The notes under the pieces are model-generated. The model saw only the letters and a list, made by a program, of their open reading frames with translations. It made no database searches and was not told the DNA's origin. 64,000 nt of DNA from contig JASANG010003897.1 in assembly GCA_030248215.1 (NCBI GenBank), positions 35,142 to 99,141 of the forward strand. The letters are read 5' to 3'. This document shows, piece after piece, positions 40,831 to 52,800 of this stretch; position 1 is the stretch's first letter; each line of letters opens with the position of its first letter. Source of the DNA: Enoplolaimus lenunculus. Lineage: Eukaryota; Nematoda; Enoplea; Enoplida; Thoracostomopsidae. The position numbers and the translations under genes are program-made.

Positions 40831-43800
40831 ATATTATATATTATATGTACAATCTGAACCGCAAGAAATTTTTCAACTGTGAAAAATAGTTTCATTTCAT
40901 TGTTTGAATTTTTTAGTTTTTTCACTTAAAATCACACAATATTCAGAACAAATTTTGATTTGTTTGTAGTTTTTGTATATTTAAATGAGTGTTGGTGTGA
41001 TCGCAATCAACAAAATCTTCTCTATCGGTTCATTGTATGGCAACAACCATTGTTTTTCGCCGGGATTTTAGCCTTCTTTTTCTTGATGGTGTAGGTAGTC
41101 TCAACTGTGTTGTGTAGCACTAGCATTTATCGCCAATAAGGAATAAGTTTCAAGCAATCGAAACGGCAGGCAGTAGCTATAAATGTCAATACTTGCATAG
41201 GTGTAACGCAAATCAAACGTAGGAAACGAAAACAATCTTGGATCGTTCCGTTTTTAGGTGCGGAAATTATAGACAAAACCTTTCACCAACTGGTAATATG
41301 TGCTACACTCATTTGAGAATATCGGAACAGATTCTGGCGAAAGCCGCAAATAGCAGTTTGGCCTATACCAATTAGGAAATGAGATTTCGCAAAACAGTGA
41401 TGTAAGACCAACGCTGATTGGATAACGGTATTGCGTTTGTCCAAATAATCAATTCTGATTGGTCTATAAGTTCAATAGCAGTTTATCACAGGCCAAATTG
41501 CTATTACATAAAATAGCAGATTGGCCTAAGCCAATTAATAATTGGCCTGAATAGCAGATTGGCACACATAGCTAATTTTTTTCGCTCAAAATTCCTTTGT
41601 TTCGAAACTTACGCTAAAAATAACTCATGTATTCCAGTTGAAATCTGAGACAGCACATTGTTCAATCACAGGCAATTTTCTGTACGCGTCTAAATGTTTA
41701 CCCCAACTTCAAGGGTTTATAATAGTGTATACATCAAGTAAAACGTAAACACAATACTCTTTATACAGCTCAACATTTTACTGAAATGCATTATCGATAG
41801 TGTTATTTCTAAATTTCCATCTAAATGTTGAACAAACTTCAAACGCTATTTAGTATTACATGAAGAATTATTTATTGTCGTATTTAAGACCTTTGGTATG
41901 GGGTTAATACTGTAATTCAATTAGCTAAGAAATCTTGTCAAAATTAATAAATTCGGTTTGCAATAAATGGATAACTTTTTATTTTACAACTTGAACGGTT
42001 TCATGGTGGCTCCGAGCCGTTCAAAAGAGTTGACGGTCCTGTACCCAGAGAAATCTGGCTGTTCAAAAAATGATGTCCACTTTCAATTTATGCGACATCA
42101 TAGTATGACCTCCCCCCATGTGATTGTTGGTTTCAGCGGCACAGGAAGCGAATTAATATTGGGGGGCACAATGATACCAAAAATGATCGAATGCTAAAGT
42201 GCGCTATTTTGCCAAAGTTACATTGTTTTGCGAAAAAATGTGATAGACAAGGTGCTCCAGTGAAATGAAATATTTACTTTAACCGGCCAATGTGCCAACC
42301 TGAGACGTTGTGGTTCTTATTTCACATCTTCGGTTCGTGTAAAGATCAGATTCGGAATGCATTTCTGTTGGACTGTAATAGAGTAATTTAATGCTTCAGA
42401 CTAATTTTTTGCTAAGGCTTAGACTTAGGTATAAGCGCATTCTTATACTTAGGCTTTGAGAATATGCTTATACTACTGTAGCGGCCCTGTTTTATACATT
42501 GACCACTTCCTCCTCATCCACGTAGCGAGCTCACCTTGCTAGGGGGAGACAAAAAATTTTTCGAGGTGCATACATGCGTTTTCGTTGACTTTACAATCAA
42601 GATTGAAAATTTTCTAGGGGGTCAAACTTGTTACGGATGAGAGCTGAACTCAATGCCCCCCTCGACTATGGATCTGATCCTTGTAGAGTCACTTTTGCGT
42701 ACAGATAGACTTTATAGTGCAAATTTTTCTAATATTTTACAATTGTCGTTTAAGTATTTATATAAGTCCACGCAAAACATTCATGCGTACAAGAAGGTGA
42801 TTTCATCTTTAGTACAAAATATATTTTGTCACATTTCCAGGCTAAAAACCAATTATTACATACGAATGTTGAGTAGTTTCATGTTTGGTGGACAGCGCTT
42901 TTATTTTCAATTTTAAAATTTCGTTTGTCGAAGTAAAAGAGTGAAGTAACAAAAATATTTGATGGGATAGCGAATAGTTAACTCAAGTTATCGTTGTAGG
43001 GTGCGTTCGTGTAGCTAAAACGAGCCAGGGGATCTCAGGTTCCAGGTCTCCCTGGAACAATTTTGCCCATCCCCAACAAAAATTTTCAACCTTAGGGCGT
43101 TTAGTAGACGCTTTCATGTGTAATAGTGGCGGAGTTCCTCAAACTCTATTTAAGTACGACTTAGTACTTTTAGTACGTGCAAAGTAATCACTTAACCATT
43201 TTGCGTTCTTAGAAGCTTACTTAACGTAAGTGAATAAAATAACAGTTGTGGCATATTAACCTTGATTAATTGAAACTGTAGCCGCATGGTACTTTTTTAA
43301 CATAAACCAAAACTGTAGCTTTCTTGTTATGACGATGGCTCACATTTCGGCGTTTATTTGTTTTCGTTCAAAAATTTAACTGTTTACATTTTATTACTTT
43401 AAGTAAAACTTACTAAATACTTAACCCTTTATCACATGAATATTTTCTATTTCCCCTGAGACCTACTTTTATGCTAGGATTCGAACTCCAGTGACTGAAG
43501 TGGGAGGCGTATACCATCACCACTCAGCTATAGGAGCTTGACGCTCGAGGCCGAGGGGGCTCTCACGTCTTGTGGTGATTTAGTACTATGTATACGTGTT
43601 GCAATTGTTAAACACGATGCGATATATACTATTTAACGTATATACACTGCGCTGAGTTGCCTATGGGCAACTCAGTGTGAAAAGGGGTTATGTAAGATTT
43701 CAGAAGCCCAGCCATTGCCCGTATTCTAAAATGTGTGTAGCACGTATTACCAGTTGGCGATATGTCGTGTAAATTTTTGAACCGAAACGTATTGTGGTTC

Positions 43801-46800
43801 AAAATTATATAATCATATTTTTGTAATTTATTCTTGATGTCTAATTTGGCGAGACTAGTTAGCACTGGCCTACTCGAAAAGCCTTCCAGGTCCTATTCTA
43901 ACGACAAATCGAGTGAGTTTTCCAACTGTTCGAGTACAGGACAGCGAAGAAATGTTATCAGATTCGATAATTTTTTCACATTGGTATGACCAACTTGGCA
44001 TGATTTCAAACTCCAAGGATTGTGCTACACTTTACTGCTCCGGATGCCGCCACGCGTTGCCGCATGCCGCCGGACGCCGCCACGCGTTGCCGCATGCCGC
44101 CGGACGCCGCCACGCGTTGCCGCATGCCGCCGGACGCCGCCACGCGTTGCCGCATGCCGCCGGACGCCGCCACGCGTTGCCGCATGCCGCCGGACGCCGC
44201 CACGCGTTGCCGCATGCCGCCGGACGCCGCCACGCGTTGCCGCATGCCGCCGGACGCCGCCACGCGTTGCCGCATGCCGCCAGACGCCGTCTCTCGCACG
44301 CGCGCAGCACTCGATACAATTTTGTCGTACGCTCAGTAGAATTTGCGTATGTTTTTGTTAGCGACGTTTAGTGAGTGGCACGCGGCGGCGTCCGGCACAG
44401 AGAAGTATAGTGCAACCGTAGGTATGTCTTTGGTTGGCGTCAAACCAGTTTATAGTAGGCTTTTTTACCATTAAGGACGCTGTTTTGAATACTGAAGGCA
44501 TAGAATTTGTTTATCAACAGTGCTGCAACTTATTGAAAATTTTGAATTCTCGACAATGACCACTGTTCCAGTGAGTATGTTACGCAATTTATCAAAAAAA
44601 CACCGATTATTAATTAGCAACAGATGCATCGCAGTGGCCATAGAACAGGGCCGTAGCCAACTAACCTTGCTAGGCTGGGCTACGAATTTTTCAGGAGGGA
44701 CATACAGGGGTTGTTTCGTTGACATACAAGCACGGTTGAAAATTTTTCAGGAGGGACATACAGGGGTTTTTTCGTTGACATACAAGCACGGTTGAAAATT
44801 TTTCAGGAGGGACATACACGGGTTTTTTCGTTGACATACAAGCACGCGGTTGAAAATTTTTTAGTTGGGGCGAAATTTTTTTACTTGAAGTCTGAGCCAT
44901 CCTGGCCGCCTTCACTTGGCTACGAACCTTCCCTTAGAATTACGAATAGCTACATTCACTGATTGCTTTCAGGCTGTCCAGTCCGAGTTGACATCCGCGA
45001 AAACTTGAACCCATCCTACGAGCCAAGTGGCTACTCAATCGCATCCACAACCGCCCTCGATTCTTTAGCCGGACCCCGGCGCTGGTACCGCAGTTCGTCA
45101 GACCTTAAAAGTCCCGCCGCATCATCTTCTCTTGTGTCGACTTCTGACATTCGTAGCATAAATACGTCAATGCTTGATGAGGTGTCACAAAATCGATTAT
45201 CATCACCGTATCATATCCGCTTAGAGGCAAATTATTTGGCCCAAACCGGTACCTCAAATTGTGGACTACCAAAACGAAGCCACTCGGTCGCCCAGTCAGA
45301 CGTACTTCAATGTGTGCCGCCGTCTCGGGCAACCGAATCGCTTGGTTTTGATGTTGCCACGTCTGCCATCGCCACCAAGCAAGTTGAGCGAACCTTTGAT
45401 GTGACCGACTGTCCGAACCGGTTTGTTGCAACTGTACATCCGTGGGAAAACGGTGAGAACAGCAGCTTTTGGCGTCGGAATTGTTTTGAACCAACTAACG
45501 GTGGATGTAAGGGTTACTCATGCGGCTCGAGTCCCTCTTTCTTTGATTTTTTTATTGAGGCGTCTTTAAGACATTAAAAGTGCAGCTCTTTCCAGTTTAT
45601 GCACATAATTCTACTTTTATAACGGCATTATGGTTAATAATTTGTCAATTATGTTATTTTAAAAATTAATGCTTTATTTTTTGGTATAAGTTTATATTCA
45701 TACCAATCGGGTTCGTTGCCAAGGGGGCAAAAGGCCTTAGCCCCCCCATGACAAAAATCTCCCCCCTAAAAATTGTCAACTTCGCTAGTTATTGAACGAA
45801 AACCGTTGTATGTCTCCCTGAAAAATGTACCACTGGAAAAAGTTACCTGGTGTACGCACGTTATTGTGGATTGTGTGTAGCAAGTATATTGGAAGCTAAT
45901 AAAAAGTAGCTTAATTTGATGACGAGAATTAAATATACATCATCGGAATTTTTGACACAGTATCGCGTGGATTTTCATTTTTTCGCACAAAATAAGAAAG
46001 TATCTTTATCATTTTTTTAGTATTTTTACCGTTTCTTTGAAGAGTGTTTATTGTCAGTATACAATTAGCAATATTTTCAGGTCGTTCAGGTGTTCAAGAT
46101 GCGAAAAACACTACAACAGCAACTTCAACTATTTCTCAGAACAAATTGGTAAGAAATTTTCTTATTTTAGTATTTATATTTTCTCATTTTGGTCTTTTTA
46201 TTTTCTCATTTTAGTTTTGAAAAATTGGCTATTTTTTGCGTATATTTTTCAAGATTAATATATAAGCCAGTTTCATATATACAAGTTGGGTCAAAAAAAT
46301 TAAAGAACGTAAGAATGGTTAAATCACAAGAATTATTGATAGGCCGGAGGTGCGATAAAACATTTTTAGGCGAAGGCGAATTTTTTTGGAGGTACGTCAC
46401 TTGGGGGTTCCGCCGGAAAACAGAGCCACCCACCGTTTATGTTCAGAAAAGTTGCAAATTCGGTGCATTTTCGAATATTTAGCAATGTTATTTGCGGGAC
46501 TGCAATAGAATAAGCTATGAGTTTTAGTCTAATACTTTTGCTCAGGTTTAGGTATAAGTTTATTTTTACGCTTAGGCATAGGCTTAGGAATAGGCTTGTA
46601 CTACTGTTACGGCCGTGTTCTACACATTGACCAATGTTACGATTAAATCGGTACTTAAAATTTTTGAACTGCCAACGTTACGCAAAAACAAGTTGGAATT
46701 ATTTTTCGGTTTTTGGTAACAACATAAAAAGTCGGAGCCCTCTAAATCCCCGAATTAGCAGACTTTTCTATCAAACATGGCGGCCAATATAAAGATCAGG

Positions 46801-49800
46801 GGCGGAACGTTTTTCCGTGGGACTAGAAAAGAGCAAGTTTAAGCTTTAGTCTAATGTTTTTGCTTGGCTTAGGCTTAGGCTTAGAAATATGCTCATTCTT
46901 ACACGTAGGCTTAGGCTTAGGAATATGCTCATTCTTATACGTATGCTTAGGCTTAGGCTTAGGAATATGCACATTCTTACGTTTAGGCTTAGGTTTAGGC
47001 TTAGGCTTATGAATATGCTCATTCTTACGGTTAGGCTTAGGCTTAGGCTTAGGCTTAGGAATATGCTCATTCTTACGTTAGACTTAGGCTTAGGCTTAGG
47101 CTTAGGAATATGCTCATTCTTACACGTAGGCTTAGGCTTAGGCTTAGGAGTAGGCTTATAACACTGTTCCGCTTCTGTTATTTACATTAGCCAACATCGC
47201 TTACTTAACTCGCCAGTGACTCCATGACGTGTCAGTTTTGTCTCACAGCATAGTGTCCTTGATGGCCGGTTCCGAAGTTGTTTTTAATATATTTTTTCGG
47301 CAGTTTTACACTCATTTTCATCATTAAAATATGATTTTTTGTTAACTTTTCACTTTTTATTTGTTTTAAAATTACCACAATTTTCAGTTGGAATAAACAC
47401 ACACACAACTCTCTACTGGAGTGGTTGTGGCAGTGGTAGATTAAGTGCAAGATTCAGAAGAAGTTTTCTTGCTTTTTTGACGGACATAGCGAGAATTTTT
47501 GTCTGATTGTTTTTAAAACAAACCCTCATTCAATTTTAGCGAAATTATTAACGTTTTTGTTGGTGATTTTGACAAAACAAAATATAATCGTGTAACGAGA
47601 TTTGTTATGAGTTTGCAAACTTTTTAAGGACATTTTTAATGTTAATTCTGTATGTTTGTATTTTATTTTGTACTTAAAAGTTTGTTCGTCACAAAACATT
47701 TCGCCAATGTAAAGAACAGTGGCGGAACAGTTGCGTATACGCATATTTCTACGCATATGCCTAAGCCTAATCCAAGCAAAAACAGTTAGTCTAAAGCTTA
47801 AGCTTTACTCTATAAGCAGTTCCACAGAAAAAAGTTCCACAACTGATCTTTACATGGACCAAATTTTAATGCTTAGGTCGCAGAGACTTGACATAGGCAA
47901 AGGTACGGAATCTGGACTTTTGCCTTGAATTTCAACGAAAAGTGAGCTATCCAATAGATCTCGACGAGCTGAGTTCAACGGTACCATTCTAATGGCTGCA
48001 TGACCAACGGTTCATCAGTTATGGCACACGAAATTATAGTGTAAATTCGCGCAGATTTGCAGAAAAAGCATACTGATCATTCACATATTCGTAAAATAAA
48101 AGCTTTTACTAGATTTATTCATTGTACAAATTTAATAGGCAGTAATACATATTTTATACAGTGAAAAAGTTAAAATTCAAATGACCATAACTTTTGAACC
48201 CGGTAGCATACAGGCCTAAAATGGCGACGCTAACGCTATTGCGTCGAAATCTATAAAATGGACGACTACTCATGTCGATATAATAAATTCAGGCTTTGTC
48301 TAACACTAATTTAAACATTTGAGGGCGAAATCGAGGATACGCCTACCCGCCAGTCTAAATACACATCCGCCACTTAACAGTGGTTACCAGAACCGCGCGG
48401 CTTTTATCCCAGCCCCCCCCCCCGCCTATAAGATGGAACTCCCTTGTAAGCTATCAACCAGAGCTGTAGCAGCTTATCCCAAAACACGAGACACAAACAC
48501 TTAAGTGCAATATGTAGTGGCAGAGTAAAAAACTCGCGACCAAAGCGTGCAAGAAACCAAATAAGCATGAATACCGTTTATCATGACATTGCGACGAAGA
48601 CAGAAAATTTTTTCCGAATCTCATAGGGGTCGATATGGCTGGCGAGCCCCAGGTGTCTAAGACCGCCGATACTTTATTATTTTTTACACCATTGTGTGAT
48701 TTTATTTCTAGTTTGATATCAATAACAAAAATAGTCTGCAATCAATTGATGCTCAAATGCCTCCTTCTAAGGTAATATTTTCGTTAGTGAACAAAGCGTA
48801 AGCGCTCTCATGGGCTTAGAAGCCGTTAGAAACGGACGATTATTGTTGGAACAACTCGGCCTGCACGACCCGTGTTTGAAGCTTTGCCCAAAGTTAAGGA
48901 CCTCGACGGGAATTGAACCGTGGTCGTGTTGCACTCGAGTCAAGCATGCTATCACTATTCCATGTGACCGATTGCAACAGTTTCATATTCCGGTATATGT
49001 CCACATGGATATATATTGGCAATTTATGATTTACATACATGTACTGTGTGCATATACCGATATTTGTGTTCTATAAAATTTTTGAGGGAGGCATCTGGTA
49101 TTACAAGCTGGAACAGTATCTAAAAACCGCTTTAGAAAAGATGAAAAGGGTAGCATTTGACCCCTAAATCACTCGCCCCGGCTACACCCTTGATAGCAGG
49201 TATCCTAATTTGCGTATAGTTGGTGTAATTTGCTAAGTAGTAACAACTCAAACTGGCAAAAGAGTTCAAATATTGGGTGAATTATTTTCATTCGTAGATT
49301 CCGTTATTTACTTAATATTTGAAACCGTACCGGTAAATAGGAAACGCTGATGCTGTAGGTAGATATTTTAAAATGGGAGTTGTGCATAATCAGTGGCGGA
49401 TCCAGGATCTCAAAATGGGGGGGCCAAAATTTCACAGGTAATAAACTTATTTTTGACCCATACTGTAGTGACCGAAATAAAAGGCTGGTCCCCATTTTGA
49501 GTCCCAATATAATTTTTGTCGAGATGCTGTTGGGGGGACCACGGCCGGGGTGGCCCCCCGTGGATCCGCCATTGTGCATAATATAAAAATATTGGAACAT
49601 GCATGCATCGTTTAGCTCAGGCCTGTATATACGGACGGCTAGGCGGTTCTCTGTGGATCTGTTCGTCCCCCCATGGATTGAAAATTGTTTCAAGTGCATT
49701 AAAAGTATACCCGTGTTAGGAAAATATTTCTTGCACCCACGAGAAATCTCGCTCCCTCTGCTAAGAATGTTTTCAAGGCTGCAGAAGCTTGTGTTATCGT

Positions 49801-52800
49801 TAAAAATTCAATGCGTTGACAACAGCTGATTTATATTTTGTTTCTAAACCATGCTTACTAGTGTACTTGATGTTTTGCGGAGCTAAAACCATCCAAAAGT
49901 TTCAATTGAGGTGGTTGCGTTGCAAATATTAGCGCAGTAGCTAACAGGGTCCAACCGAATATCCGTTTCTGTTTTCGGTAAAAATCGGTGTCTATTTCCG
50001 TTTCTGTTATTTTGATCATTATCCGGTTGCATTATTTTTACTATCCGTTTATGCCCTGATAGCGAATGTTGTTAATTTATAGTTTTAAAGTTTTCCAGCC
50101 ATGGACGTACCCACGGAGGGACATTTTTGGGCCGTTCCCTCCATATAGACACGGACTAAAAGTAAACAATCTTGAATTGCAATTGTATGGGCCCCCAAAA
50201 TTATTCGGTGCACCCCCGCCAAACATAATTTTTATGTGGACGCCCTTGCTTCCAGCGTTCAAGATTATAACGTGTTGTTGAATAAAAACACCCAGCTCGC
50301 GTCGTGACCGCTATTCAAAAATCTCAATTGTGCTTGTTTTCAAAATTTGCTAAAAAATTTATCATAGTTAATTTCAGTTAAAAACACACATTGAACCGAT
50401 GAACTCAACGAATTCTCAGACGAATAATCTGGCTGATGAGTACAATACCGTTTCTTCTGAACTTGGATCTGTAAGTGCTTAAAAATAACGGACGCTTTAG
50501 TTGAAACCACTCTTGTACACTCTCTCCTACATTTAAGCTTAGCTTCCGCACTCCAAAGCCTAAGCTTAGGCTTAGGACAAGGCTTAGCGTAAGCATATGC
50601 CTTAACCGAACCTGTTTTCTAAGCGTAAACTTAAGTCTACGCCTAATGCTATGCTAAAGCCTAATTCGTAACTTTAAATATTGGGGATACTGTTAAGTTC
50701 AGTTAGAAAAAACATAATTACAATTCAGATATAAGCATGCAACTGGCTAAATTCTGTGTAGAAAAGAATAGTGCCAGGACACGTTGTTATTTTAGCCTTC
50801 GAAACCGCATTTTCGCCACTGGTAAAACGTCTTAGTTAATACGGTTTCTGTTTGCTAAATATATTATCTTCGGCTTGTAGTTTTCAAAGTCATGAGGGTT
50901 GTATGTTTGAAGCAAAGTCTGCCTATACTACAAAAAATGGTGAGTCAAATTGACTCTCTCCGAAATAGTCTCTACGGGTCTACACAAACTGAGTCAAATT
51001 CGACTCCGTCTGAGTCAAACATGCGATTCAGTGAGTCGAATTTGACTCAGACGGATTCGAATTTGACTCAGTTTGCGTAGTCCCGTAGAGCCTATTTCGG
51101 ATAGAGTCAATTTGACCCACCATTGTTTGCAGTGTACCTACCAAAAAACTTAGCAGGGGTGGGTTAGGTTGTCAGACATGGAACTTACACGACTTTTATG
51201 GTGGACAATGCCTATGTAGGAATCAGAGGCGATTAACGTAAATATCGCATTTCTTAAAAAATAAAAGTCGACACAAAGTAATATTGTGGAGTTACTGAGG
51301 CAGAGAGGGTATATATGCCATCTCGAAACTTCTTAGGAAATAAGAAAATAGCGTTTTTCTAAAGCTTAAAATTGTCCGCAGTTGTTGTGATCGCTCGCAG
51401 AACGCCTTTCAATGAGTTTATTAGAGCTTTAGTCTGATTTTTTTACTTAAAAGTTTTGAATGATTTTCATAAATTTTATTAATATCTTTTGCTTTAGGTT
51501 TCACAAAAAGCACAACGATTTGAACAAATGGCGAAAAGCGAACAGTCATCATGCATTTCACCAACAAAGACATTAGGAACAACGAACGATATTCATCGAG
51601 CGAACAGCCAACGAGAATTTGGCAGCCGTGATCCAACGCCGGTAAGCAGTAGAAGCAGTGGTGGACCGAAAAAATTTTTGATGTGGGGTCGGGCTGGCAA
51701 ATGTTATGAAACGCAAAAAATTGTAAGGTAGGGACATTGTCATTTTATCGCCAAAAAATTTCCTGAGGGCAAATAACTGTAAGGTAGGCGGATCTTACCA
51801 TTTTAACACGAAAAATTTCTGACTGGGGGTGGGTGCAGAAGTTAATTTTGGCGATACTTTAATTTTAGTATTAATATTAATTTAAACAATAGAGATAAGA
51901 TGGCACAATTGTAAAGTACTCGAGCTCATTGGAGAATCGAACACTGGCCCACCTAAGCCTAAGGACTCTACTTATTACTAAAAATACGTTTGGCTACTCG
52001 TTCGTTTCGCTCGCGTGCCTTTTTAGTGTAAGATATTGCGCCCTTCCTTTAGCAATTTCTGAATCCGCCACTGTTAGAGTCACCTCCTCATTGTAATAAA
52101 GACTGTCCCCTCAACTGAATATTATATAAACATAAACCATTTATGTCCCCACGGGGAACATAAAGCCTTGGCTGGTGCCCCCAAATAGACTCGGTCTAAA
52201 AGCAACCAATCTTGAATTGGAGTTGTAGGCGCCGCCAAAATTATTCGGTGCATCCCCGCCAAGTATAATTTTCTGCGGACGCCCTTGCATAAACGGAAAT
52301 AGGATATTGTGCTTGATGCTAAATATTACATTTCACATTTTTAATTTTAGCTTGTGACAAAATTGTTCTAAGCACGCGGTTTTCAGTCTTGAAAGCACAT
52401 AGCAAACTGACTCTAAATAGAATTTTAATATTTACATAAAAATATTACACACCTTTTACAGCTTTGAGGTTTGTAAAGAAGACAGGGCGTAGCCGGGAGT
52501 GTGGGTGGGGTTTAGGATCGTTCGTCACACGTATGATTTTATTGTTTTGACGTTTTGGGTAATTTTGTCCAGCTTGTACTATTTGGTAAAGATTTACCAC
52601 TGTTCCACAGTGCTTAGTAAAGTAGCTTTCTAACATGGGGGGCTGGCAAAAATAATTAAACTCGATTTTTACGGCATGCTATATATCTGCCAATTTTCTG
52701 GTGGAAAAAATTGTAAGGTAGACGGACCTTACCATTTTATCACAGAAACTTTTCTGACTGGGAGTGTACGCCTCCGAAAGATGAGTTCGAGGAAAACATT

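Larger units (their letters stand above)
35619..44972. other. Intron 23, 9.35 kb, splits Ig7
   Basis: Holds the palindromic element, A elements, SINE-like copies, a D element, CCGGATATC-rich segments (36340-36700, 38440-38540), B, F and C elements and dinucleotide repeats. 37060-37830, 40270-40740 and 41330-42300 show nothing I recognise. Confidence 0.55.
46149..48711. other. Intron 25, 2.6 kb
   Basis: Holds three B elements. 46250-46480, 47200-47700 and 47900-48700 show no exon or family I recognise, apart from a C run at 48411-48423. Confidence 0.5.

Noticed and set aside
43454-43538. tRNA gene on the minus strand
   Set aside because: A and B boxes are present but the T stem does not pair, and the homologous upstream leader at 56494 shows it is a dispersed repeat.
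44006-44371. Five ORFs on both strands over the 30-bp array
   Set aside because: GC-rich tandem repeat without stops in any frame; part of a family F element.
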